64,000 bases of DNA from Trichopria drosophilae (lineage: Eukaryota; Arthropoda; Insecta; Hymenoptera; Diapriidae). Shown here piece by piece: positions 13,311 to 25,552 of the stretch. The notes beneath the pieces were generated by a model. The model saw only the letters and a list, made by a program, of their open reading frames with translations. It had not been told where the DNA came from and did not search any database. Where the stretch lies: NCBI GenBank assembly GCA_030407085.1, contig CM059586.1, positions 88,161,501 to 88,225,500 on the forward strand, in the 5' to 3' direction. Each line of letters starts with the position of its first letter. Position 1 is the stretch's first letter. Made by a program: the position numbers and the translations under genes.

Positions 13311-14187
13311 AGTTAATCAGAACATTGTACATATAAAGATATAAGCAACTAAAATTGTAGATATCTTCCATGAACTGAAAGCTACAAAATTTTGAATTCC
13401 TAATTACAGAATAAATGTAAACAAACTTAAGAAAACTTATATTTTTAATTTAACTTTAGTAAAAATTAAGTACTTACAAGTAAAAAAACATTCAATGTAA
13501 TAAATAAATTTATTTTTAATATTTTTGTTTTAAATTGATCAAACCTGAACGATACTGTATGTAACTTTCAATTACAATTAATTTTTTGTAGCTTGTTAAA
13601 AGTTACTTATTTAACTTACCTAAGTTTTTCTTATTATGTACATGTTTTACTATCATAATTTTACTTACTTTTGTAAAATAAAAAATATTCAATTTCCTAA
13701 TAAAATCAGGTGTTGTTTTTAAGTTATAGATACATTTAGTTTCAGTAAAAGCTAGATTAATTAAAGTTTATTCAGTTTAACCAAATATAGCAGTAGAAAG
13801 TAAAAAATGGCTTCAGTTCGGACACTAAACTTTACAATTACAAAATATTTTACTCCATGTAACATATATCTTGAAAAAGCAATAGAGTACGAAATCTCCA
13901 TAAAGTGTCCTAAAATTACAATGCGTAAAGCCATTTTAGTAATAACTATGTATGATTCAATATACGTATGTTTGTTCTAGTAAATATTTACTATAATTTT
14001 AATTAAGTAGTACTTACCCTACCGAATAAATCAGGCATGTGATAATTAAATGTAAAGAATCATTCACAAACTCTAATTTATTATATCGACATCTCTTACG
14101 AAAAGTAGCATGTTTGGGTGTTATTTTGAATGTAAATATGCTAGTTTTCGTACAGGGCATTGATATATCCATACATTGTGACAAATT

Positions 14188-14690
14188 GTGATGTAATTTT
14201 ACAGCGAAAAGGTGGAAATTAACTCAATGAAGCAGAGTATACTTGTTTAAGGACGGTAACGCTTCTCCAAACTTTTTTGTTAATAACTTTTAATGAAGTT
14301 AATTATAAGGTGCCTATGAAGTTGTGCATTAAAGATTAAGGTTAAAATATTGTGATATAAATAATAAAAATAATAATAAGTTACAGTAACCTCTTGAAAA
14401 TGAACGCAAGTCGTTCGAAACGTCAAGGAAAATCAACAGCAACCAACTTTGTAGGACAAAGCCGAACCCTTATTATTATTTTTATTATATGTACTTCTAT
14501 ATAAAAACACTGTGTAATTGTGATATAAATGTTTGGAAGTCTAAAACATCTTTATAAAAAAATGTATACAATTTTAAATTACCTATTTGGAAAAAATGCA
14601 TGCATGAGGATTCAAATACCAATGAAAATTGTAATTTTACAGTACATCTCTGGTGAAATAGTACCATTGATGTAATTTCACATGTTCTGC
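14188..14690. repeat. interspersed repeat with TGATGTAATTTTACAG ends
   Basis: The left edge TGATGTAATTTTACAGCGAA, followed by AAGGTGGAAATT, matches a copy at 59430 almost base for base. The right edge near 14670 has TGATGTAATTTCACATG, resembling the right part of the 59.5 kb copy. In between lies unrelated sequence at about 14380-14480 ending CTTTGTAGGACAAAGCCGAA, a word also found at 60460. I read this as a repeat interrupted by another one. Confidence 0.4.
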
Positions 14691-15954
14691 ACTGCTAGTT
14701 ACGCTTTCCATTGGAATTTTAATTTCTACATAAAATTACATAGTATACGATAGATATATTTAAAAAATTGGGTTCGTGGAGTGTACAACTTGAGATAGTG
14801 TTTGTTATTAATATCAACTTCTCAAAAAATAATAAATTAAATGTTCTCTAAATGATAAATATTTTATTTTTCAAAATATAATTCAAGTAATTTATGTTAA
14901 TTATAAGACACATTTACAGTTATACAGTTCTTAAAAGAGCATTGCAGTAGCGTAGTAAAATCTACATTTAGTCCTAGATCAAAAAGATTGCATACAATCT
15001 TTTTTTAAATAAATTATTGTAGAAAAACTGAGCGGCAAATGTCATTCGGCTGTACTTGTTTCATTTTTCACATTTCCGATTAGTTTTAAAACTGATTTTA
15101 AGTTAATGTCTCTGCATTGTTGAAAAATGATACCTCTATAAGATCAGAAATTCTACATCACCAGCAGCTATTATAAAGATTTGTAATTACAGCTGTGGTT
15201 GACAATCGGATGTAAAAATTTCACAATTTGTATTCGTACTATAGACGGCACGTATGTAATCTTATGCCCCTGAGTAGGACGAAGAATTTGTCGTAACGTA
15301 GGACTATAATAAAAATTATTATTAGGATCAAAACACGGCTGATTATTTCTACCAACTACACAAAAATTTGTATTAATATTTTCTGAGTAACTGCACAGTT
15401 AATCATTATCAAAATAAAAAATATAATAATGAACTTGAATACATAGATTTATATAAGTAATGTCTTAAATAAACGAAGATATTTAAATTAATCTAATTTT
15501 GTTATAATTCTTGACATTTGTTAATACATGTACTATATTATATCTCGGATAACGTAACATTATGTCTGTCCATTTTTTTCAACAACTTTCCGACAAATTG
15601 ATGTAAATGTGTTGATTTTCATCAACACACCGGCCACCCCCTGGAATGTTTTACCACAGTGCCCATTTAGTTTCCTTACAAGCTGAACGTTTTTACATTA
15701 TTTAAGGAATTTGAATATACTTTTTCAGATGGCTGTATCATAATTAAGGAAATTAATTTACAAGGCTTTGTGACGATTCTGTTCAGTATGTAATAAATAT
15801 TCTAATATTTATTATTAGTACTATATTTATTTTTAAGAGAAGTAAATAAATATCATTTTCAAATGCAATTTCGTAAATTAACATTTTTTAAAGCAAAAAA
15901 GAATATTATAAATTTATTCAGATAAAGAATAACTATTAATCATAACGGGTCAAT

Positions 15955-16085
15955 CTGCAAAACAGCGAATTTCAAACTATGGCTCGCCCTTTACCTAATT
16001 TTCTGCCTGAGCACACTGATGTACGATTTGATTCATTGAACTAGATAATACAGACAATTATTATTATTGTTATTATTAATTATTG
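15955..16085 (+). repeat. LINE 3' end remnant
   Basis: The words CTGCAAAACAGC, ATGGCTCGCCCTTT and ACAGACAATTATTATTATT occur in the same order as in the LINE 3' ends at 21440-21556 and 44455-44580. It ends in an (ATT)n tail. Only the untranslated tail is present; no coding sequence survives. Confidence 0.5.
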
Positions 16086-16268
16086 AATTTCTAGAACATA
16101 TAAAATTAAAAAAAAAAATATTTGATGTACAGTATATTCGGAGCATCTCCCAGTAAATGATCGAATGCTTCAAAATTATTAAATAAGTATTTAATTTTAT
16201 GGGTTTGTACTAGTTTTTGGCTTCTGTAAATAATTCCCTATTTTCAATCATTTTCAATCTTAATTTAA

Positions 16269-17005
16269 CCCTTTGCGGCACGGCGGGACTTTGAGATCCC
16301 ACCATTTTCGTTCCCATTTTCTTCGTCTTTCAGTGCCTAAAACGTCTTTTTTCATGCGGCTTTTTGTGTATACGTTTCACTAATATGTTAATAAACATGT
16401 TTCAACGGGTAATTCACACAAATTGTTTATTATATTGTTTATATAAAAAATTGAATAAAAAAAAAACACGTTTTTTTTACAATAAATGCATGGGAGATAG
16501 AATACAATAAACAGGGCAAAAAATCATATATAGAGGGTTTTTGGGGTCGCTGATCACGATCTGACCCCCAGATTTTCAAAATTCAAAATGGCGGATCCAA
16601 TATGGCGGACCAAATGTCCAAAAAGTTATGCAATCGCTGCGAAATTCGGTTTCGGGGGATTTTGGAGGTCGCTGATCACGAATCTGCCTTCAGATTTTCA
16701 AAATTCAAAATGGCGGACCAAATGTCCAAAATATTTTTGGACTTTAGGTCAGCCATATTGAATCCGTCATTTTGAATTTTGAAAATCTTAGGGCAGATTC
16801 GTAATCAGCGACCTCGAAAACCCCCCCCCCAAAACCAAATTTCGATGCGATCGTATCACATTTTGGCACTTTAGTCCGCCATATTGGATCCGCCATTTTG
16901 AATTTTGAAAATTGGACAACGGATTCGTGATCAGCGACCCTGAAAACCCCCGAGTAACAATTTTCAGCCATTTTCCGTGTAAAGAAAAATGCATGGCTCA
17001 AAGGG
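16269..17005. mobile_element. TTAA-flanked element carrying inverted GGTCGCTGAT modules
   Basis: This 737-bp element is flanked by TTAA at 16265-16268 and 17006-17009. Its ends are CCCTTTGCGGCACGG and the diverged reverse complement CCCTTTGAGCCATGC. Inside are two + modules (about 16541 and 16664) and two inverted modules (about 16790 and 16920). Each has the word GGTCGCTGATCACGAATCTG, with CAAAATGGCGGATCCAATA repeats associated with several of them. A C-run (16819-16830) interrupts one arm. The TTAA target suggests piggyBac-type mobilisation; no transposase is present. Confidence 0.75.
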
Positions 17006-17669
17006 TTAAGAATAAACTACACTGGTTTTGAATACTTCCAAATAATTGTTTTTTCCTAAAATCTTGTCAATGTTCAAGAAAATGAATCCTTCAGAATAAG
17101 TTTTGGAGCATTCATATCATTCACAAGTATTCAGATGAAGTATGTGATCATTTTAAATACTTTGGGCCAAGAAATAGGATTCCAGAATATTAAGAATGAT
17201 TCACTCTTTGATACTTCTTAATAATTTTTGTTCTCTATTCACCGTTAGACGCATTCTGACAGGATCCTGAAACACTTTGATAAAAACAAAACATTACTAC
17301 CCATCATGATTCCCATCCTTGTTTTTGCCAATAACATCATTTGTTTATGTCAATATTTACCTGTCAAAATCTGCCTAATGGAGAAAGCCTTGTGTATCTG
17401 ATTTTCAAAATATTATTAATTTCAATAAGTTTAATATTTTTAATTTATTTTTAACTTGTACGTTTATTTTCATAACTTGTACAAATAAATTAAATGTGAT
17501 TGAAATTGTGTTAATTATGTATTTATATACTTTTTTATAGAATGGTAAAAGTTCTTTGAATACACAAAAAATATTGAAGATTTTTGAGAACACAAAAGTT
17601 TAATTTCGTTTCTTAATTTTAGTTAAAATTAAGGTTTTCATAGTTAAGTTACCATTGCACAAGTCTTAA

Positions 17670-18192
17670 GGTGGCTCGAGCGACCCAGTCCTGACATTTA
17701 GAGGGTGCTTAAGGGTCCCGTTCGATTTATTAATTTTTAGTCATATTTTCCTACTAGTGAATTTATATAATTTATTTTCATCGATTTATACAAATATTTT
17801 TCATTATTAGTTGCAAACTTTACATATTTATTTTATTTTGCTGTCCCTGAGAAGGAAAATGTGGCAAGAGCGCTTGAATAGCTTTTCTAATCATTCGGTG
17901 ATCGTATATTTTTAAAATCATAACGAAATCAATATTAAATTGATATACATGTAATTTTTTATAAAGATCTTTTTTAAAGTTTTGTTATTAAAATCGAAAT
18001 GTCATTTTACACTGCATTAAATGCATTACTGTGCAGTTCCGTGTATATCAGCATTCCTTTAATATTTTTTTTCTCATTACTTACTTTGGTAACAGGGTCT
18101 GAAACTGTACAGGATGACGAGTGGGGTCAATAACTAGAATATAAAATATTTTTACACAATTCTGTCGTTGGTCGATTTTCGCTCGAGCCACC
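17670..18192. mobile_element. TTAA-flanked MITE with GGTGGCTCGAGCGA termini
   Basis: This 523-bp element has 14-bp perfect inverted termini GGTGGCTCGAGCGA, flanked by TTAA at 17666-17669 and 18193-18196. The interior is unique AT-rich sequence with no ORF. The termini differ from the CCC-starting TTAA families in this window, so it is a separate family. Confidence 0.75.
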
Positions 18193-18505
18193 TTAAGAGG
18201 CATAATCATTTTTATTATGGTTTTCATTTGTTAACCTACAAATAATATATATATATAATACTTTAGTCAGGCATTTCTACATTTACTCAGAGTAAACTTA
18301 CAATCCTCGCTACTCTGAAGAAAAACGCATCGCAAAAGTATAAAATACTCGTCCGCGACATGAAATTCAGTCCATTTGACTGTCCTCTGATATACTAATA
18401 CCTAAACCATAAAATAAAAGGCGATGCTGCAATTATCAAAATAACAGATCATCCCAAGAAAATGCATAATTCAAAACTAAACCTGTAGATTAGGTAAATA
18501 CAAAT

Positions 18506-18990
18506 TTAATTCTGTAATTTTGTTTCTAGTAGTTTAAGACAATGCACTATTTTATTTTTTGTAGCTCTGAAGAATCTACTTGGTAGTCTAACTTCAATTG
18601 GGAGCATATTTATAATTTTACAACCAATAAAATCAAATGCCCTCTGACCAATTGATTTTGTTCTTACTGGAGATTGTCTTAATAACATCTTTTTGCTACG
18701 TGTGTTGCGATTATTGATATTTGCAGTTTGCAAATTAGTTTTATCAAATACAAAGCTGTTTCACAGTAAAATAACTTTCTAATATCCAAAACATTCGATA
18801 TTTTAAACAAATCTTTTGTCGAGAATAGTTTATCTTTAAATAACATCACTTTTAGTACTTTTTTCTGTAGTATTTTCAATGGTTTAATTACCGCATTACA
18901 AGCTTATAGTCTGATGCAGTTACCGATCATTATGCACTCAGGTTTTTCTAACTCTTATACAAATACTTACATCTATTGCTTTAAAGTTAA
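18506..18990 (-). pseudogene. non-LTR retrotransposon reverse transcriptase, C-terminal fragment
   Basis: Two overlapping - strand frames give the C-terminal signature of a LINE ORF2. One includes LQKKVLKVMLFKDKLFSTKD followed by a region ending in KLICKLQ. The other has NNRNTRSKK, then SPVRTKSIGQRAFDFIGCKI and NMLPIEVRLP. The order (thumb-like helices, NTR motif, then IGxKI-xx-LP) is standard for these elements. A frame change splits it near 18710, and the palm domain is absent, so it is a dead 5'-truncated copy. Confidence 0.65.
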
Positions 18991-19923
18991 TCGATTGAGC
19001 AATATTTGTAACTAATGGTTTTTATTGATATGCATGTGTATAAGTGCAAAATGATTTAAAAATCATTCTGTTAAGATTCTTCTTCCCCGCTTATGAAATA
19101 ATGTACGAAATCCTTAATAAGGAAATCTAGGAGATTCTTGGTCAGATAGTCCATAAATAGTTAGAAAAAACTAATATAAACATTTCGGCTCTCAATGTGA
19201 GACTTCATTGGTATAATGTTCTACAAATAAATAAATAAATAAATACAATTTAAAAAGAATTTCCAAATAAAATACAAAATAATTTTTATATTATTATATA
19301 AATAAATAATTTATATTATTACGATACTACCTTACGAGTAAATTCCGTTTCTGTGATTTTTATAAAATTAATACAACACCATGGTCTTTATTAAAATATG
19401 TACAAAATTAAAATATTCTTTAAAACTAATAAAATTACACGGAAGAAATTGTTTAGTGTGTGAAGGATTAAAAACTTAAACTAAGAATAATAGTAATATA
19501 TTTCAGGAATAATTGGCATGTGAAGATGCTCGGAGTGAACTCTCGCATATGTATGTAATGAGTCATCTACTTCGGAGTAGAGGCTGTGTTCTTTCATGAA
19601 AGATTATTATATATCTTCTTATCACGTTTAAATAATTTTTCGTAATTATATTATTTACTTCATAATGTTTTTCTACAGTGCCGTTTATTCCATTTATTGG
19701 AGACCTTAACCTTTACCAAGAATTCTACAAAATAAACCCGTGGTTCATTCCTAAATTTTTAGGTTGTGAAAAGTTCTGAACTTTCTTGGCAGTGATATTC
19801 AATCTTGATTAAAAAAACTCAACAAATCTTTAGATTCATAAAATTTATGCGAAATTAAGAAAAAAATAAGAAATAATTAATGAATTCTCGACTGTTTAAA
19901 TTAACATGGATAAATAAATTAGC

Positions 19924-22210
19924 CATGGTGCGTCGGAATCAAGTTTAATTACAAAGTTCTGGCATATAAAATTTTTTTACGGTCTATCATTCTTTGATTT
20001 GCAAAAAACATATTAGAGCCAAAAATGAAATCATTTTTTCGGGAAACATTGAAAAAAAAAACTTTTTAAAAAATGTTTAAATATAATTTTTTTACTAAAT
20101 TATCATACATTTCAATTAATTTTTTTTAATGCTAAATATATGTATTATGAATCTCGGTAAACTAATCAAATATAATATTACGTCAGATTTTTTATAAATT
20201 TAGTTATAAACTAGTGTTGGCGTGGTGCCTTGCTCGCTCAGAAACTTCGACCCAGTGGAGAGTCGGCTATTCCTTAATACTCGTTTGTTTACTAACAGCT
20301 TTCAATTATATTATAAAATTATATTGATATTTGGGGGTCCAATCATATTTAGGTCCAAGTGGCTTCAATAGATATGTTAATAAAATACAGTGTTTCTTGT
20401 ATATATGAAAATTGAAAATGATTGACAACTATGACCTGAGTCGACGTAAAATTGAAAATGAGCATTTTCAAAACTTTGACCCCAGTCACTTATTATGATC
20501 TTATATATACAATATATATATATATATATACATATAATTCGTCAAAGATATATTGAAAGTGTCGAAAAGATCTCTGATGGATATCTTTTAGATATCTATA
20601 GGACATCTTTTAGATATATCAGCCCCCCAGAGGGGCTGGCGAAGACTATCAATGGGAGGGTAGGGGTTCGAAACGTTGAAATTTGATGAAAAAATGTAGG
20701 GTAATTTTTTTGACGAGGTGACCAAATTCAATACTTTTTCAAACAATAGTCATAAACATTTTAAACCAGTTTTTATGGCATTATCGTTGACTTTAGGAAG
20801 AAAGCACATAGAACCTTTTTTATAGAAAATTTAATGCTCTATCTTTTTTGTTTGAAACATTTTTGAATAAAATTTGTATTTTTACAAAATAAATGCAAAA
20901 AACTACGAAAAAACGTAATTGGGGCTAATGTTTTTTTAGTAATGGATGGATGGATCTGCGCCAAAATCTAATCAGATATAAGTTATGTCAAGATACGTAT
21001 TTAAAAAAAAAAATTATGTCAATACGCTTATCCGATCGCGAGTTATCGCGAGACAAAAAAACCATGGACACAAATTTTTTTATTGTTGAATTGAGCTCCT
21101 TAGGGTCTCAAACGTCGACATTTGATGAAAAACTATAGGGTAATTTTTATGCCCAAAGTGACCAAATTCAATACTTCGTCCAGACCTAAGGACTGGGTCG
21201 ACGTAATAAGAGATTTTTAATTAAAAATGAGTTTTTTTATTATGTAATTAATGTTTAACGAAATTTAGATGCTGATTATGTTGATAAAATGAAACAATAA
21301 ATTTAGTAAATATAATTAACTGCGTGCGTGCGGGTATGAATGAGTGCGTGATTTCGTGCATTAGTCTGATTTTTTTTTCTTTATGTAATATGTATGATTT
21401 TATTATTTTGTTTTTATTCGTTTTTTGTTTCCCCCAGTCAGTCTGTAAAACAGCTATTGCTGTGGCTCGCCCTTTGGCATTTTTGTATTATTTATATCCT
21501 GTATTCGTTTTTGTAATTGCCAACAAAGACATGATTATTATTATTATTAAACTTTAATTTACATTTTTAATACATTAAAACTGGAAATGTAATTATATAT
21601 GAAGACCGTTAAATTCGAAAACAGAGCTCAACAAAATGAAAACAGACTTAAACAAGTATCTGGCCACTTTTACCATACTTTACAAATTGTATTTCATATA
21701 CTTTAATTCATACATTGCAAACAACTTTTAGCAAAATGTTCACTTTTTTATCAACATAATCAATACTACCCGTCAATGTTCTCAGTAGGATCCTCAATGT
21801 TGCTATGGGAAAACGTTGAAAATCATTGACGGGTAGGGAATATATAATTTCGATTAAAGACAAATTAGATTAATTAGAAGCAAAAACAGTTTTTTTTAAT
21901 GAAAATCTCTTATTTCAAATTAAATTCACAAAAAATCTGTCGTAACATTATATTTTATTAGTTTACCAAGATTCATAATGCGTATATTTAGCATAAAAAA
22001 AAATTAATTGAAATGTATGACAATTTAGTAAAAAAAATTATTTTTAAAAATTTATTTTTTCATAAAAATCTGTTTTTTTTTTCAAAATTTTATGAAAAAG
22101 TGATTTCATTTTTGGTTCTAATATGTTTTTTGGAAGTCAAAGAATGATAATCCGTGAAAAAATTTCATATGCTAGAACTTTGTAAGTAAACTTGGTTCCA
22201 ACGTACCATG
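19924..22210. mobile_element. 2.3 kb inverted-repeat element with TAGC duplications
   Basis: Inverted arms of about 300 bp match each other: the left begins CATGGTGCGTCGGAATC, the right reverse complement CATGGTACGTTGGAACC, both running on through AAAGTTCTGGCATAT-like sequence. TAGC flanks both ends (19920-19923 and 22211-22214). The interior has a direct repeat of TGACCAAATTCAATACTT (20721 and 21160) and two ACTGGGTCGACGTAAT-like words, and was itself invaded by a LINE 3' end (21400-21556). It has no transposase ORF. The 4-bp duplication is by eye; the superfamily is unresolved. Confidence 0.6.
21400..21556 (+). repeat. LINE 3' UTR and (ATT)n tail
   Basis: CAGTCTGTAAAACAGCTATT, GTGGCTCGCCCTTTGGCA and CCAACAAAGACATG followed by (ATT)n match the 3' end of the LINE fragment at 43870-44580. 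Only the 3' tail was inserted, inside the larger inverted-repeat element, as expected for strong 5' truncation. Confidence 0.6.
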
Positions 22211-22329
22211 TAGCGTCTAAGTTACGGTCACCATAATAACATTTTTGGCTCAAGCTCATTAAATGTTGTTTTTTGTAATCTGTTTATATACGAGTCTTTT
22301 TAGACGTTTTTAATATATTCGTGGTGTCA

Positions 22330-23285
22330 TATTAATGGTTTACAATTAAATGCCTCAAAGTCAACTTTTATGCACTTTACCAAATCTAATAATCCAATGC
22401 AATTTCAGTATCAGATTGATGGGATGGATTTAGTTCGTTCTGTGACGATTAGGGACTATTAGTGTCACTTTTGATAGTTCTTTAAATTTTTCTAATCATT
22501 TAGAATGTTATAAAAGTAGCCAACAGAAGTTTAGGTTTTCTTTTTAGATCAACGAAGCTTTTCACTGACTGTCAGACTATAATTTACATTTTCAAAAGTA
22601 TAGTTCTTCCCCATTGTACATATGCATCAGATATTTGGCACCCTTATTTGAAATACAACATTGGTAGATTGGAAGCGATACAGAGGAAGTTTTTCAGATT
22701 TCTATCGCATAAAACTGACACTTCTATGCATCGGTTCTCACACGAATATGGACCAATTTCTAAAATGTTTGATTTACGCACGATACAGTAGGACCTCTCT
22801 TATTCGAACCTCTCTTATTCTAATTGCCTTTCTTATTCTAATTGTTCCCCCACTATCACATGAAAAGTCAACGAAAAATATTGTCCACGAATCACAAGCT
22901 CGCAAGCAAAGTAAGTGGGGGTAAAGGGAAATAAGAATAAGGGAGGTCGGTGCCATCTTGAAAAACTTTGCTAATTAGAATAAGAGAGGTCCTACTGTAC
23001 AATCAATTCATGAATTTAGAGATTCCCTTTTAGTCTGTAAGGTTATGCCTGACTCTTATAACGCTCAAGAAATTGCTAATTTATTCTCTCTTCGGACAGT
23101 ACGTTATGCACATCTGATACATCGTCCACTTTCTGAGGTTCAATGTAAATCACTCGTCTGTGGAATAATCTGCCTGAGGAAATAAGATCTGCTCGATCTT
23201 TATTACTTTTTATACTTGGATGTAAGATTTATAAGTGTGAATGTTATGAATGAATATAAGATTGTATCAAGTGACCATTATTATT
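22330..23285 (+). pseudogene. non-LTR retrotransposon fragment, split by a MITE
   Basis: Three reading frames together give reverse-transcriptase sequence downstream of the catalytic site: LNASKSTFMHFTKSNN, then a VTFDSSLNF-like stretch, then SIVLPHCTYASDIWHPYLKY and RLEAIQRKFFRFLSHKTDTS. The last piece is cut at 22785 by a 212-bp MITE and resumes after 22999 with TIQSIHEFRDSL-like sequence and NLFSLRTVRYAHLIHRPLSE. Several frame changes and a stop break it, and the YADD core is missing. Its tail near 23280 is ATT-rich. It is an old copy, older than the MITE inside it. Confidence 0.7.
22786..22997. mobile_element. pogo-type MITE (TTATTCTAAT family) inside a LINE fragment
   Basis: This 212-bp element has perfect termini CAGTAGGACCTCTCTTATTC, flanked by TA at 22784-22785 and 22998-22999. 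The left part repeats TTATTC(G/T)AA(C/T) words. Removing it rejoins the LINE sequence at a single TA. A close relative is at 51752-51938. Confidence 0.85.
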
Positions 23286-23687
23286 ATTTTTTTTGTTCTC
23301 TGTACCTTATTAGTTTAAAATCAATAGTATTGGCAGATGACACTAAGACGATATAACTCTAACAGGATAAAAACCTCTCCATTATTATTGCAATAATTTT
23401 AAATGTCAAGATTTGTATGGTATAACAAAAATGACAACAGACATCACAGCTATTAAAATATAATAAGGGTCTGTTTTCATATGGTAATTGTTTTGGGTTA
23501 ATATTTACAATGGATATCAACAATTTTGTTCATTTGTTCTTTCTATAATTACATTTAATGAATTACTAAAGTGATTAACCTGTTATGGAATACTCTTATT
23601 AATATCTTAATCAATACTCGTACTATACTTAATTAAATTACGAGTAATTTTGAACAATTTTGAAAAGTTTATGCACTTTTTCCTATA

Positions 23688-24037
23688 CACTGTAAAAAAT
23701 GAAAATGAGATTTACACTGCCCTGGTAAAATTCAGACATAAAATTTGTTTAATAATACTACGTTGAGCATAGGACTTTTTTCCGAATTGAGGTTAAAGTT
23801 CAAGACTGCTTTGTAAATTTACAATGGTACTTATCGGAAATAAACCAAATAGTCTATTCTTACGTTGTTCGTTCGTAGGTAATTTTTTTGCCCACATTGG
23901 ACTGTAATTTCACAAATCGAGGAAAAATATACAAGATTATATGAAAAGTAACGAAAGTGACAAAGTTACAATGTTAAAAGTGGGTAATTTTTTGTCCATG
24001 CTCAATGATGTAAAATTCATTTTGATTTTTTACATTG
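23688..24037. mobile_element. TA-flanked MITE of the CACTGTAAAAAAT family
   Basis: Termini CACTGTAAAAAAT and CAATGTAAAAAAT (reverse complement) with TA on both sides (23686-23687 and 24038-24039); 350 bp. Its interior, with GAGATTTACACTGCCCTGGT and CTACGTTGAGCATAGG, is clearly homologous to the copy at 61496-61852. It has no coding capacity. Confidence 0.75.
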
Positions 24038-24039
24038 TA

Positions 24040-25552
24040 GGCAAATATAATAATTTTAATAAATATTTCACTTTTATTTATATTAATCAAGTTTCGCTTA
24101 TGCTACAAATGAGCTATGGCTATGATTACAAAGTATTCTAAGTATGACTCACAGTTACAATGTTGTAAACAAACATGAGCAATATGTCAAATTTTGTAAT
24201 AATTTTAATAACAAAAATAAACCTTTCGATAGCATAAATCAATAATTGAATGAAACATTTACAAGATGTAAAACTGACATCACGTTTAAACAGAACATGT
24301 AATTTTCAAATATTGATAATACAAAAGCAATGTTTGACCAAGCAGTTGATACAAACTGTTATTTTATTGCAAACAAAAGTTTTTATTTCCTAATTAATCA
24401 GATTTACATGGGATGCGGTAAATCGTATTCTATAGCCATTACAATAAGCATAGATATAATCTTTTTAATCTTTCTTGCCGCATGCGTCGCGCATATGAAA
24501 ACCGGCCTTAAAACCTTTCCCGAGGACATATATACACGCGTTTTTTTTCTAGAAAATATCTATTTCGTATACGTTTCTAACAATTAACAACTTAGAATTG
24601 GCAATATTATTATCATTGTTGCAAATTGATCGACAGCGGTCAATTTTGGGAGTAAACAACAGAAAAATCTCGTTTATCGAATGCGGCAATAAAGTCTCCT
24701 TGTTTCGGCTAAAAACTCACTTTTTCGTTGCGGTTCCTGTTGTAATCCTCAGCCACGATCAGGAGACATTCTCATTTACATTCGGATTTGACGAACTCGC
24801 CGGATGTGGCCTCGGGGATCGCGGTATTTCATCACCAATTGTCACCCAAAGTCGTAACGTGCATTTTAGTCGGCGCCATGTCAGCTTTCTTACCTTTGGG
24901 CTTCGGAAATCGGACTATCGGCGGCTGCGTTCCGTTCTCCCCACCCACATCAAGAGCGTCCTGAAATAAAAAGGAACGAACTCGCAAAATTCTACGAGAT
25001 TTGAAAAGTACCATTGTTGAAAATCCAAGAAACTCCGACACTGATAAGTATTAGTTATTTTCATTTGTGCAGTGTCTGTTAGTAAACAAAAATCGACATA
25101 GATTTCGTGAAAGCTACTGAACTTTTTATCTTTGGAATTCTTCATTTTAGATACATAACCTATATTCCATTCTGAGATTATTTTGTGTTTCTTCATGTGA
25201 ATTGCACTGCTTTAGGTTGCGCTGGAGTGAAATCATTTACAAGAGAGAAAGTCGCCGTCAATTCTAAACAAATACAAATAAGTAACAGTACGAAATGAAA
25301 GTGTACCCTAGTAAACATCGAAGAGTGAATTAAGCGTTTCTTGTCTAAATTCACGCTTAAAATAGCATTTCAGCGTTACAAAAGAGTAACGGAAGAGTTA
25401 ATTTAGACAATTTAAAGCAAACGACACCCTTAATTTTTACCGGGTAACGTATGTTGATAAAACGAGAAAACGTTAAAACTGTCATTACAGCAGGGTTTTG
25501 CGTAAAACTCGATCTTTCCGCAAGTGTTTGAAAATAGTAGTTTTCGTCACAG
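24040..25552. other. unassigned region with a locally GC-richer patch
   Basis: DNA at 24600-24970 is distinctly less AT-rich and holds several CpG pairs, unlike its neighbours. A candidate - strand exon lies there (separate entry). The 123-codon + ORF at 24598-24969 has no recognised motif. Otherwise nothing is recognisable. Confidence 0.3.
24894..24960 (-). other. candidate coding exon of an unknown gene
   Basis: On the - strand a pyrimidine-rich acceptor (CTTTTTATTTCAG) is followed by 67 bases that read DALDVGGENGTQPPIVRFPK plus PK, then a donor AG|GTAAGA. Both splice sites are strong and the composition is coding-like. No partner exon was found on either side, so the parent gene, if real, must have long introns or extend beyond the window. 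It could also be a chance splice pair in a GC-richer patch. Confidence 0.3.

Larger units (their letters stand above)
12163..16264. other. intergenic AT-rich DNA with small repeat remnants
   Basis: No gene was recognised. Three repeat patches listed separately lie here: a GGTT/AACC palindrome near 13.2 kb, an ATGTAATTTTACAG repeat near 14.2-14.7 kb and a LINE 3' remnant near 16.0 kb. The rest looks like featureless AT-rich spacer. Confidence 0.5.

Noticed and set aside
24598..24969. 123-codon + strand ORF
   Set aside because: No recognisable motif; opposite a better exon candidate and explained by the higher GC content.
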